Part shown: positions 7,378 to 15,005 of the stretch, piece by piece
Layout: each line of letters starts with the position of its first letter
Numbering within the stretch: position 1 is the first letter of the stretch
NCBI GenBank assembly: GCA_964482395.1
Contig: CAYZXK010000187.1
Location: 1-19,885 of the forward strand
Source of the DNA: CAYZXK01 sp964482395
GTDB lineage: Bacteria; Planctomycetota; Phycisphaerae; UBA1845; Fen-1342
Length of the DNA: 19,885 nucleotides
Direction: 5' to 3'
Notes under the pieces: model-generated
What the model saw: only the letters and a program-made list of their open reading frames with translations
What the model was told of the DNA's origin: nothing
Databases searched by the model: none
Program-made: the position numbers and the translations under genes

Positions 7378-7495
7378 TGCGCACGCCAGGGTTTGCTCCG
7401 GGCCGGGGGATGCGTGCGAAGTGAAGACGCTGGGTCTACACCGATTGACTGAGTCATCCCCACTTTGGCGCGACCTCGACGGTGGCGGCCATCGC

Positions 7496-8113
7496 TCACG
7501 GGTCCCACTGCCCGGCGGCCCGATAGAAGGCTTCCAGTTGGGCCAACATGGCCCGCAACGCCTGACCCCGGTGACTGCGCAGGTTTTTCAATTCGGTTGG
7601 CAGCTCGGCCGCGGTGCGGCCCAGGTCGGGTAACAGGAAGTGGGGGTCATAGCCGAAGCCGCCCGCGCCGCGCGGCTGGTCCACGATCTGGCCTTCGACG
7701 GTTCCCTCCGTTTCCAGAAGGACCCGGCCGCGGTCAGCAAATGCCATGGCGCAGCGGAAACGGGCGGTGCGGCGTTCGGGCGGCACGCCGGTCAGCATCT
7801 GGATCAGCTTGCGGTTGTTGGCCGCGTCGTCGCGGGGCAGGCCGGCGTAACGGGCGGATCGGACCCCGGGCTGGCCACCCAAGGCATCCACCTCCAGCCC
7901 GGAGTCGTCCGCCAGGGTGGGCAGACGGGTCAGCCGGGCATAATGCAGCGCCTTGATCCTGGCGTTCTCGGCAAAGCTGGATCCGCATTCGTCCGCCTCG
8001 GGCAACTCAGGAAACTCCTGCAAGCTGTGCCAAACCAGCGGCAGACCAACGGCGGCGGCGCGGATCTCACGCACCTTGCCCGGATTTCGCGTCGCCAGCA
8101 GGATTTCCGGCAT
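7496..8113 (-). CDS. rdgB: XTP/dITP pyrophosphatase (RdgB/HAM1 family)
   Basis: This 205-residue cytoplasmic enzyme hydrolyses XTP, ITP and dITP to monophosphate and pyrophosphate, keeping deaminated purines out of DNA and RNA. The family's landmarks are all present: substrate motif ATRNPGK at 7-13, LADDSGLEVDALGG at 67-80 with the catalytic Asp pair, GVRSARYAG at 83-91, GFGYDPHF at 152-159, TAAELPTELKN at 167-177 and SHRGQAL at 180-186. Length is normal. The ATG at 8113 gives the usual MPEILLATRN start; a GTG at 8119 that overlaps the preceding TAG stop would add two residues and cannot be excluded. It is the last gene of the minus-strand cluster and ends before a convergent hairpin. The close link with rph is known from many bacteria. 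Confidence 0.96.
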   Translation of the reverse strand: MPEILLATRNPGKVREIRAAAVGLPLVWHSLQEFPELPEADECGSSFAENARIKALHYARLTRLPTLADDSGLEVDALGGQPGVRSARYAGLPRDDAANNRKLIQMLTGVPPERRTARFRCAMAFADRGRVLLETEGTVEGQIVDQPRGAGGFGYDPHFLLPDLGRTAAELPTELKNLRSHRGQALRAMLAQLEAFYRAAGQWDP

Positions 8114-8118
8114 ACGCA

Positions 8119-8973
8119 CTACTTGCCAGAGGCCGGTCCGGCCTGGCGCTGGGCCTTGGGTATGACCACCGGGAAAGAAGGAACCGGGACCCGTTGGGCG
8201 ACCTGGCCGGTCTGGTCCCGGATGACCTCGTAGACTCGGTGCCCGTTTTGCAGGCTTTCCGGGAACCGCTTCTGGGCCTCCAGCATTCGCTGGTCGACGA
8301 TCCTCAGGGCCGTATCCACGACGCCGGTCAGCGGATCTTCCCTTCGAAACTCGGTCACCGCGTCCTGCGGGTAGGTCCCGATGTAGACCGAACTGTTGAC
8401 CGGTCCATGGTGATAGTACGCCTCCTCACCCTGCTCCCGCAGCAAGGCACAATACTGCTCGGCCGCCGACCTGCGACTGTGCATGGTGTCGGTGTTGTAA
8501 AACACTGCCACGTGCAGCGACCAGTAGCCATCGGCGGCGGCCAGGTTCCACTCGGGATGCTGCGAACGGTGGGTCGGCAGCAGATCCATGCTGGCCAGGA
8601 TGAAGGGCCAGACCTCAGCCTGCTGGAAACGCAGCTTGCGGATGGTTTCCAGGTCGCGCAGGTTATCGGGCGAGAACTGCTCGGCCGCCCCGGTCGGCCC
8701 ATACCGCCGACGATATCTCCCGTAGAAGACCGCGGTGCCGTCCTCATCGCTGAGCACCTGGACGAGTTTGGGGTTCAGCCCGGCAGCTCGCCTGAGAGCG
8801 TCGGCGTACGCTTCGGCCTGAGCGAACTGATCCGGGCCGCGGAGCGTTATGCAGCGGATCGCCCACACCTCCTCTTCCGTTTGAGCCGCGGAGGAGCCGA
8901 CCTGCGGGCCGGTACTTTGACATCCGGCCAGAAACCCGACAGCCAGCAAGGTTATCGGGGCTGCCGTCCGCAT
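8119..8973 (-). CDS. SPOR-like lipoprotein of unknown function
   Basis: This 284-residue protein starts at an ATG with AGGAGG 7 nt upstream. It has a lipoprotein signal ending in LAGC (lipid Cys at 18). The segment WAIRCITLRGPDQFAQAEAYADALRR and the following LVQVLSDEDGTAVFYGRYR resemble the beta-alpha-beta pattern of SPOR-type peptidoglycan-binding folds. A second similar half follows (WSLHVAVFYNTDTMHSRR, with EAYYHHGPVNSSVYIGTYP), so the protein may hold two such units; this is inference from pattern, not a firm family match. It starts 3 bp after rph and ends where rdgB begins, so it is translated from the same message as two RNA/nucleotide enzymes. No catalytic motif was seen. Confidence 0.8.
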   Translation of the reverse strand: MRTAAPITLLAVGFLAGCQSTGPQVGSSAAQTEEEVWAIRCITLRGPDQFAQAEAYADALRRAAGLNPKLVQVLSDEDGTAVFYGRYRRRYGPTGAAEQFSPDNLRDLETIRKLRFQQAEVWPFILASMDLLPTHRSQHPEWNLAAADGYWSLHVAVFYNTDTMHSRRSAAEQYCALLREQGEEAYYHHGPVNSSVYIGTYPQDAVTEFRREDPLTGVVDTALRIVDQRMLEAQKRFPESLQNGHRVYEVIRDQTGQVAQRVPVPSFPVVIPKAQRQAGPASGK

Positions 8974-8976
8974 ATT

Positions 8977-9705
8977 TCAACCTCCTGGCTGAATCGGGGA
9001 TCGCAGGGCCGCAGTCTGAAGGGCAAACAGTTGCTCCAGCCCCCGGCGGCCCAGCTCCATCATGCGCGTCAGATCGGCCGTGGTGTAGGTGGCGTGCTCG
9101 GCGGTTGCCTGAACCTCCACCCACTGCCCCGCAGTGGTCATCACCAGGTTGCAATCGACCGCGGCCCGGGCGTCTTCAGAGTAGTCCAAGTCCAGCAGCA
9201 GCTCGCCGTCGACCAGGCCGACGCTGACTCCGGCCACGCCGGCGGTAACCACCCCGGAACCCCACAGCCCCAACCGCTGACCGGCGCTTACCGCGTCGCA
9301 CAAGGCCACATAGGCACCGGTGATCGCCGCGGTGCGGGTCCCGCCGTCCGCCTGCAACACGTCGCAATCCAGCGTGATCGTCCGCAAGCCGAGCTTGGCC
9401 AGGTCTACCACCGCCCGGAGGGAACGCCCGATAAGCCGCTGAACCTCCTGAGTGCGACCGTCCACTCGGGTTCGGCTGCGCGGTCGGCGCTGGCCGGTGG
9501 CTGCGGGCAGCATGTCATATTCGGCCGTCACCCAGCCCAAGCCGCTGGGCTCCCGCCAATCCGGGACCAGCTCTTCGATGCAAGCCGTGCAGAAGACATG
9601 GGTGTGGCCCGCCCGAATCAGGACTGAGCCGGGCGCGGACCGGGTGAAGCCCCGCAGAATCTGCACCGGCCGCAACTGGTCCGGCTGACGGCCATCATGA
9701 CGCAT
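8977..9705 (-). CDS. rph: Ribonuclease PH
   Basis: This 242-residue phosphorolytic 3'-5' exoribonuclease trims tRNA and other RNA 3' ends, using phosphate and releasing nucleoside diphosphates; the family acts as a hexameric ring. Landmarks: MRHDGR at the N-terminus, GSVLIRAGHTHVFCTA at 26-41, GWVTAEYDMLP at 57-67, the RNA/phosphate-site block GRTQEVQRLIGRSLR at 83-97, DCDVLQADGGTRTA at 113-126, LDLDYSEDARA at 171-181 and EVQATAE at 197-203. Length matches the family. The frame is open 35 codons further upstream, but homologous sequence begins at MRHDGR, so the ATG at 9705 was chosen; no strong ribosome-binding site is visible before it. It is followed within 3 bp by the SPOR-like lipoprotein gene. 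Confidence 0.96.
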   Translation of the reverse strand: MRHDGRQPDQLRPVQILRGFTRSAPGSVLIRAGHTHVFCTACIEELVPDWREPSGLGWVTAEYDMLPAATGQRRPRSRTRVDGRTQEVQRLIGRSLRAVVDLAKLGLRTITLDCDVLQADGGTRTAAITGAYVALCDAVSAGQRLGLWGSGVVTAGVAGVSVGLVDGELLLDLDYSEDARAAVDCNLVMTTAGQWVEVQATAEHATYTTADLTRMMELGRRGLEQLFALQTAALRSPIQPGG

Positions 9706-9725
9706 GAGCACATTGGTAACACAGG

Positions 9726-9758
9726 CTGCCGGCTTGTGCAACGCGTACCGGCCGGCAG
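9726..9758. other. Intergenic hairpin before rph
   Basis: CTGCCGGC at 9726-9733 pairs with GCCGGCAG at 9751-9758 around a 17-nt loop in the 70-bp gap between the exported-protein gene and rph. It could be a weak terminator or an RNA-processing site in the operon message; no T-run follows. Confidence 0.3.
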
Positions 9759-9775
9759 GCAATGCCCCCCTGAGT

Positions 9776-10414
9776 TTACTTCTCCTCGCCGGGCGGAACG
9801 GTGCTTTCACTCGCCTGGGTCAGGGCTTCGATAAGATTGCCGCCCAGAACCGTGGTTCGCTCTCCCCGCAGACGGACGACCAGACAGGCTTCACGGGCTA
9901 TCCAATTGGCAACCGGCGGGCCCAGCGGCACCCGAAACACCACCGCCAGATCGTCCGGCAACATCCAGGTGGCGACTGCGGGAAATATGATCCGCAGCTC
10001 CTGGCGGGACAGCACTTCGACCCGATCCACGGTCAAGCGGTCGAAATCGGGCCGCGGCAAAAGGTCCAGTTCCCTGGCCACGCTGGCCGCCGACATCGGC
10101 TTGCCCGGCCGGTCCGGCAGCTCGCCTTCCAGCGGCAACGCTTGGTAGCCCACCACGTCGATCACCGCGCCGACCGACTTGGGATCGGCCTGTCCGACCG
10201 CCAATGCGAGGTCCAGAGCGGCCAGGAGAGCCCGCTGCTGGGGCGACCGGTCCCTGGGCTTCAACCGGGCCAGGCGCTGGCGGGCCGCCGCGAACGTCTC
10301 GCGTGCCGGCTGCGTCGACTCCAAAGACTGACCGGCACCGGAGGCGCAGAAAAACGCGACGGTCAGTAGGGCCAACCGTCGCCTGGGCTCACGCCACGCC
10401 TTCGCACTAGCCAT
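9776..10414 (-). CDS. Exported protein of unknown function, overlapping rplU
   Basis: This 212-residue protein has a basic N-terminus and a hydrophobic segment (RRRLALLTVAFFCASGAG) typical of a signal peptide. A helical, Ala/Arg/Leu-rich region follows (about residues 38-75), then a mixed alpha/beta part with VGAVIDVVGYQALPLEGE, LDLLPRPDFDRLTVDRVEVL and LAVVFRVPLGPPVANWIARE. I do not recognise a family. The ATG at 10414 lies 8 nt inside the end of rplU, with GGTGGAG a little more than 10 nt upstream, so translation is probably coupled to that of bL21. An exported protein made directly from a ribosomal-protein message is unusual. The start is supported by the signal peptide. Confidence 0.75.
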   Translation of the reverse strand: MASAKAWREPRRRLALLTVAFFCASGAGQSLESTQPARETFAAARQRLARLKPRDRSPQQRALLAALDLALAVGQADPKSVGAVIDVVGYQALPLEGELPDRPGKPMSAASVARELDLLPRPDFDRLTVDRVEVLSRQELRIIFPAVATWMLPDDLAVVFRVPLGPPVANWIAREACLVVRLRGERTTVLGGNLIEALTQASESTVPPGEEK

Positions 10415-10721
10415 TGATTGCGGTGATCTCCACCTTCAACATCTTCTGGCGGTGACCCCAGCGCTTGACGTATCCCTTGCGGCGTCGGTGCTTGATGCCC
10501 CGCACCTTGCGGGTCTTGAGCTGCTCGATCACCTTGGCGGTCACCGTAGCACCCTCGACCCACGGGGTCCCGATCCTGGCGCCCGCTCCCTCGCCCAGCA
10601 TGAGCACCTTGTCAAATGTGATCTCCGGCTGACCTTCCGGCAGCTCGCGCAGCTCGACCAAGAGCTTGTCGCCGGTGGTTACTTTGTACTGTTTGCCGCC
10701 ATCCTCGAAAATCGCGTACAC
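10407..10721 (-). CDS. rplU: Large-subunit ribosomal protein bL21
   Basis: This 104-residue protein is part of the 50S subunit and binds 23S rRNA. It reads VYAIFEDGGKQYKV at the start (the family usually begins M-YAII..GGKQYKV), then LLVELRELPEGQ, VLMLGEGAGARIGTPWVEGA and the basic tail GIKHRRRKGYVKRWGHRQ typical of bL21. The start is a GTG at 10721 with GGAGGAG 5 nt upstream; the frame is open further upstream, but that sequence has no family similarity. In most bacteria rpmA (bL27) follows directly. Here an exported-protein gene overlaps the stop by 8 nt instead, so rpmA must lie elsewhere or be absent. Confidence 0.97.
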   Translation of the reverse strand: MYAIFEDGGKQYKVTTGDKLLVELRELPEGQPEITFDKVLMLGEGAGARIGTPWVEGATVTAKVIEQLKTRKVRGIKHRRRKGYVKRWGHRQKMLKVEITAING

Positions 10722-10726
10722 GATAG

Positions 10727-10733
10727 CTCCTCC
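10727..10733 (-). promoter_or_regulatory. Ribosome-binding site that fixes the GTG start of rplU
   Basis: GGAGGAG ends 5 nt before the GTG at 10721. Together with the protein family's usual N-terminus it decides the non-ATG start. Confidence 0.8.
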
Positions 10734-10770
10734 AGGTAAAGGGGCGACGGGCCGCCGACCCAAAAACTTG

Positions 10771-10800
10771 AGTATAACATCCAGCGGCCCGATCGCACAA
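10771..10800 (-). promoter_or_regulatory. Candidate sigma-70-type promoter for rplU
   Basis: On the minus strand TATACT (10776-10771) is a five-of-six match to the -10 consensus, and TTGTGC (10800-10795) stands 18 bp upstream as a weak -35. Transcription would begin near 10764 and leave a leader of about 43 nt before the GTG. The 122-bp gap after the preceding gene also makes an internal promoter likely. Confidence 0.45.
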
Positions 10801-10808
10801 CGGCAGTG

Positions 10809-10830
10809 GCCGGCCACCGCTCCGGCCGGC
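10809..10830 (-). terminator. GC-only hairpin after the A2M-like gene
   Basis: GCCGGCC at 10809-10815 pairs perfectly with GGCCGGC at 10824-10830 around an 8-nt loop. It lies just past the stop of the A2M-like gene and just upstream of the candidate rplU promoter. No T-run follows, so it may attenuate rather than end transcription. Confidence 0.4.
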
Positions 10831-10843
10831 GGAACCGGGCCGG

Positions 10844-13800
10844 TCACTCGCCCGCGGAAACGGTCAGACGCAAGTCGCCAGGTTCCACCCGGACCGGCAA
10901 CCGCACGTCCCCGACCCGCAGCACCGGAGCCGGCAGTACGCAATCACCGGGGCGCACAACCGCCAGCATGTACTCATGCACATGAGTTCCGGCAGCCAGC
11001 TCAGCAGCCTGGAACACCAGGACATCCGGCGGGCCGCTCTCACGCGCTCCGATGGAACGAAGCGTGGGGCCCTGCCGCCCGGCGGCCTGGCAGATCGCCG
11101 GCACAGGCTGCGTCCAGTTGATCCCCTGCTGAATTTGAGGGAGGACGAACTCTTCTTTCACCAGCAGAAACTGGCCGGGACTCAGCCAGCTATCCCGGGT
11201 AACGGTCACCCAGTCGGACGATTGCCCGGCCTGCCAGTCCGCCTGAGATTCCGGCGGCAGCGGGACTGAGGATGCCATAAGCGTGCGTTTGATTCGCACG
11301 ACTGCCGTCCCGTCGGCCGGTGCTTCGGGTACGCGTACTTCGTATTCGGTCTCGGCCCGTCCGGTCAGGCCGTCCGCCGAAACCTCGGCCGCCATACGCC
11401 ATTGGCCGGGCGTGACCGCCTCGGCGTCGAAGTGCAACCAGGCACAGCTTCGGGCGGGGAGAGTGATACTGATCGGCCGGGCTGGGTCTGCCGCGCTGAT
11501 TGGCTGCCCGTCGATGTCGATGTAACCGGACTCGCCCCGCAAGCCCTCGTCCAATCGGCACCGCAGGCGGGCGTCTACCGACCGGGCTTCGTCGTTCCTA
11601 ACCAGTACGGCCAACAAGGTCCGGTCGCCCAGCGTCAACCACTTGGGAGCATCGACTTGGATGCGTAACCCATGACGCCCGTCCAGGATGGCGGAGGCCG
11701 CCGCGGTAGCGCCGCCGGGCGAGCGTGCCAGCAGCAGCAACCGGTAAAGGCCGGGGGCGGTCGGCAAGGGTATCGCCAGTTCAACCCGTTCATCTTCCGG
11801 CGTCAGGCTGGTCGCCCACAACGTCGCCTCCTGCCACCAAGGCGACCACAGCGCCCGGACCTCACTGGAGTCGAAGCGACCGGAGCCTGGGCTGCCGTGA
11901 GTCGGACCGCTGATCCGGGCTCCCGAGGCGCACGAAATCACCACACCGGGCGTGATCCGCTCCATGGATCCGGCTGATTCGGGATAGGGTTCGGAACACC
12001 CCGGGCTGCCAGCTTCGACCAGCCGGGCGATCAGGCTGGTTCCCGCCGGGGCGCTGCACCGGGCTTCCAGCCGCACCGTCGTGCCCGGCCGGACCTCCCC
12101 GGGCGGCTCAGCCAGACGCAGTTCCACTTTCTCCAGTGGGTCCGGCCCCACCTGCCGGATGCACAAGACATTGCAGCCGTCGCCGGCCGGCTCGACCACC
12201 ACTACTCGCAGGGCGGTGTCGGGCTCAACCGGAAGCGGCAGCAGGACTTCGGTCGACCCGGCCAGCCGCGGCAGACTTTCCGCCGCCTGCGGATCTCCGT
12301 CCTCGGCCAGGACCAGCACCGGCCCGGCGGATCGACCCTCCAGACGCACCCGCACCACGGGCTGCCCCTCGCGGCGGGCCAAATGCGCGGTGCAGGCGAT
12401 CGGCGACGAAGGGGGCTCAACAGCCGCATCACCGACTTCCACTCGATGAGTAAGCGCCACCGGGGCTGATCCGAATGTTACGAGTGCCGTGTCCGCCTCG
12501 TACAAGCCGGGCTCGATCGGCCGCCACGACTCACTGACCAGACCGCGTGGCTCAGGATGAGTACGCAATCGGGCTATCTCCACCCCGTCGCGACGAACCA
12601 CGATTTCGGGCAGCTCCGCCGGCACCAGTCCGTCAGGATCGAACCAGCCCAGGCAGAACTGAACTTCCTGCCCGGTCAGCGCCCGTGCCGGGGTGTGTGT
12701 AAGCCAGGCCTGCGGCCGACCGGGGCCGACCAGCACCTTGGCTTCCGCTACCCCCTCGCGTCCATCCAGGCTGAAAACCTTGGCCTCTACCCGTACCACC
12801 CGGGGGCCCTGCGACGTGCCGAACTCCTCCAGAGGCACAGTAAGAGTCGTTTCTCCGCCCTCCAGGTCGCCTTCCCGCCTGAGGCGCGGGCTGGTGGGTC
12901 CCCAGTCGTTGTCGGCAGTCGGCAGCCAGGCAGCCTGGAACCTCGCCCGGGCCCGCGCCTTGCACACCCTCGTGCCCCAGGGGTACTCCGCCCGAACGCG
13001 GGCGCTGAGAACCGGGCTCGACTCCGGCAGCCAGGACGGCAGTTCCAGGCCGACGCGATACCCGACCGACTCCGACGGCAGCACCCGAACCGGCACTCGA
13101 CCGGCAACGTTCTCCAGCCGAGCGCGCTGATACCGGGCGAGCACCCGGAGATGTTGGCCCACCAAGTCGCGAGGGATGGAGACAGTGGTCGTGAACATTC
13201 CGCCTTCAGAAACCGGCACCGACCTGGACAACCGCAGATTGTCAAGGGAGTCCAGGATTTCCAGTTCGACACGGGCGTCCGAGCCAAACTTGCGGCCGCC
13301 AGGCTGAGCGTCCAGCAGCACGCCGGCAACGTAAAGCGACTGGCCGGGCGACAGCACCGGCGGGCCGGCCAGCAACGCGGCCCGTGGGGCCGGCTCGGAC
13401 GACGCCGCAGTCGGCAACTGCCCCCGGCAAAGGGACAGGTGCTCGCCCCGCTGTGCCAGACAAACCCAGCCTTTGTCCCGCATGACCCGAGCTTCGGCGG
13501 GCAAGGCCAGTCGCGTGACCTGGCCGGTCAGGGCCACCTCGGTCGGCACGAAAGACCGGTTCATCCAGAACTTCGCCTCAGGTGGCCGGTCCGAGCCATT
13601 CCCAGGGCCGATGCCGCTCGGCACTAGCCATATAAGGGCGTGCTCCCGCCCGGCGCAGCAGAGGGTTACCAGATCGCTCACCAGCACAAGCCGCTTGGCG
13701 GTTACCACCCGGCCATCCTCGCCGACCGCCTTGGCCAGCACGACGTAGGCCCCAGGCTCGGCCAGCAGCTCCGGCGGCTGATCGAGCTGGTCACTGTCCC

Positions 13801-14995
13801 ACCACCCGTACTCGTGAGACGCGCGGGTATCCAGCTTACGGGCCAGGCGAACCGAGCCGGACTCCGGGAGAAACGCCTCGCTCACCCGCGTTCCGGCGTC
13901 GGCGAGCCACCCGGCCACGTCCACCTGCCGAACTTCCAGCTCGGTGCTTTCCAGCCCGTGGACGATCAAGCGCGGCCTGATGGTCTGACCAGGCCGCACG
14001 GTCGCCGGCACGTCCACCACGATCTGCGGACGAGTGATCTCCTTCACACGCTGCTCGGCATCGCGGGCCAAATCGCCTTGCCACTCTTTCTGAAGGCGTC
14101 TGTAGAGGAGCAGAGCCGCGGCCCGATCGCCCACCGCTTCACACCGCTGGCCAAGCTTCCAGGCCGCCGCGGCCCGGGCGCAGTTCAGCTTCCGACCGGC
14201 CGCCAGCCGTTCCAGAATCGCCCATCCCTCCGCGGATGCCTGATCGGCCTCCAACAGATAACCGGCCAACAACAGGTCCAGCCGGTCTAAAGCCTCGTCC
14301 TGGTCCGGCAAACCCTCCAGACGGGCGCGTACAGCCTCGATCTGTGCCCGGCGCACAGCTCGGGCTTCATCTGGACTCTGCGGAGGCTGAACCCCGAAGC
14401 GGGCCGGCGTGGCCGGCCACTCCCCATGCCGCGACCAGGCCTCCGCCAGCGCCAACAGGGCCTCGGCCTGACGGTCAGGCCGTCCCTGGGCCGCAAAGCT
14501 CGCCGCGGCCCGATCCAGGCAGTCCAGCGCCTCGGCAGTCTCAGCCAGCGCAGTCTGAGCAATCCCGTAAGCCAAATTGCATTCCGGATCGACTAACAGA
14601 CTGGGGTCTTCGGCCGATAGCTGCCGCAACCGCGCGCGGCCCTCCAACCGGTCAGCCCGTCCCTCCATACGCGAAAGGCATAACGCCTCGATAACCGCTG
14701 CATCGCGCTGCGCCTGCGGGTCAGTCGACTTGGCGATTATCTGCCGACAGGCCTGCTGAGCCGCCTGGTAATCGCCCGCCAGGTAGAACTCCAGCGCTAC
14801 CGTCACCTGTGGCGACCACTGGCGGGCCTGACCGGTGATCTCCTGGCCACCGGCCCACCGGCCGGCCATAGCCAGGCAGGCCACCACAGCCAGACCCAGG
14901 AACCGGTTCGCCAGTCCGCCGCCACCGCGTGGTGGTTCCGCGCCCGCTGGCACCCAATCCAGTGTCTCCAGGTCGCTGTCCAGTCGCAGACTCAT
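10844..14995 (-). CDS. Exported TPR/alpha-2-macroglobulin-like protein without visible thioester domain
   Basis: This 1383-residue protein has a 30-residue N-terminal extension, then one hydrophobic segment at about 31-46 (FLGLAVVACLAMAG) serving as signal or anchor. Residues about 58-320 are helical repeats of TPR type (ALEFYLAGDYQAAQQACRQI; GDRAAALLLYRRLQKEW). The rest resembles the beta-sandwich domains of bacterial alpha-2-macroglobulins: LAEPGAYVVLAKAVGEDG followed by LVLVSDLVTL (412-445), VLSPGQSLYVAGVLLD (547-562), LRIQVDAPKWLTLGDRTLL (1110-1128) and a last domain with GTHVHEYMLAVVRPGDCVLP (1336-1355). Family members usually carry a roughly 300-residue thioester domain with CLEQ/CGEQ before the last domain. 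Here no such motif or domain fits between about 1150 and 1330. A role in envelope protection or as a scaffold is inference. The ATG at 14995 lies 10 bp after rnhB; a TTG upstream is possible. Confidence 0.8.
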   Translation of the reverse strand: MSLRLDSDLETLDWVPAGAEPPRGGGGLANRFLGLAVVACLAMAGRWAGGQEITGQARQWSPQVTVALEFYLAGDYQAAQQACRQIIAKSTDPQAQRDAAVIEALCLSRMEGRADRLEGRARLRQLSAEDPSLLVDPECNLAYGIAQTALAETAEALDCLDRAAASFAAQGRPDRQAEALLALAEAWSRHGEWPATPARFGVQPPQSPDEARAVRRAQIEAVRARLEGLPDQDEALDRLDLLLAGYLLEADQASAEGWAILERLAAGRKLNCARAAAAWKLGQRCEAVGDRAAALLLYRRLQKEWQGDLARDAEQRVKEITRPQIVVDVPATVRPGQTIRPRLIVHGLESTELEVRQVDVAGWLADAGTRVSEAFLPESGSVRLARKLDTRASHEYGWWDSDQLDQPPELLAEPGAYVVLAKAVGEDGRVVTAKRLVLVSDLVTLCCAGREHALIWLVPSGIGPGNGSDRPPEAKFWMNRSFVPTEVALTGQVTRLALPAEARVMRDKGWVCLAQRGEHLSLCRGQLPTAASSEPAPRAALLAGPPVLSPGQSLYVAGVLLDAQPGGRKFGSDARVELEILDSLDNLRLSRSVPVSEGGMFTTTVSIPRDLVGQHLRVLARYQRARLENVAGRVPVRVLPSESVGYRVGLELPSWLPESSPVLSARVRAEYPWGTRVCKARARARFQAAWLPTADNDWGPTSPRLRREGDLEGGETTLTVPLEEFGTSQGPRVVRVEAKVFSLDGREGVAEAKVLVGPGRPQAWLTHTPARALTGQEVQFCLGWFDPDGLVPAELPEIVVRRDGVEIARLRTHPEPRGLVSESWRPIEPGLYEADTALVTFGSAPVALTHRVEVGDAAVEPPSSPIACTAHLARREGQPVVRVRLEGRSAGPVLVLAEDGDPQAAESLPRLAGSTEVLLPLPVEPDTALRVVVVEPAGDGCNVLCIRQVGPDPLEKVELRLAEPPGEVRPGTTVRLEARCSAPAGTSLIARLVEAGSPGCSEPYPESAGSMERITPGVVISCASGARISGPTHGSPGSGRFDSSEVRALWSPWWQEATLWATSLTPEDERVELAIPLPTAPGLYRLLLLARSPGGATAAASAILDGRHGLRIQVDAPKWLTLGDRTLLAVLVRNDEARSVDARLRCRLDEGLRGESGYIDIDGQPISAADPARPISITLPARSCAWLHFDAEAVTPGQWRMAAEVSADGLTGRAETEYEVRVPEAPADGTAVVRIKRTLMASSVPLPPESQADWQAGQSSDWVTVTRDSWLSPGQFLLVKEEFVLPQIQQGINWTQPVPAICQAAGRQGPTLRSIGARESGPPDVLVFQAAELAAGTHVHEYMLAVVRPGDCVLPAPVLRVGDVRLPVRVEPGDLRLTVSAGE

Positions 14996-15005
14996 CCGGT
15001 CCCCG

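Noticed and set aside
9706..9810. N-terminal extension of RNase PH
   Set aside because: Family similarity starts at MRHDGR, and the extension overlaps the end of the neighbouring gene.
10722..10943. N-terminal extension of the bL21 frame
   Set aside because: The known family N-terminus begins at the GTG at 10721 with a strong ribosome-binding site. The extension covers the hairpin, the candidate promoter and the end of the A2M-like gene.
12557..13627. Plus-strand open frame of 356 codons
   Set aside because: It is antisense to the A2M-like gene and rich in Arg/Pro/Gln, as GC-rich shadow frames usually are.
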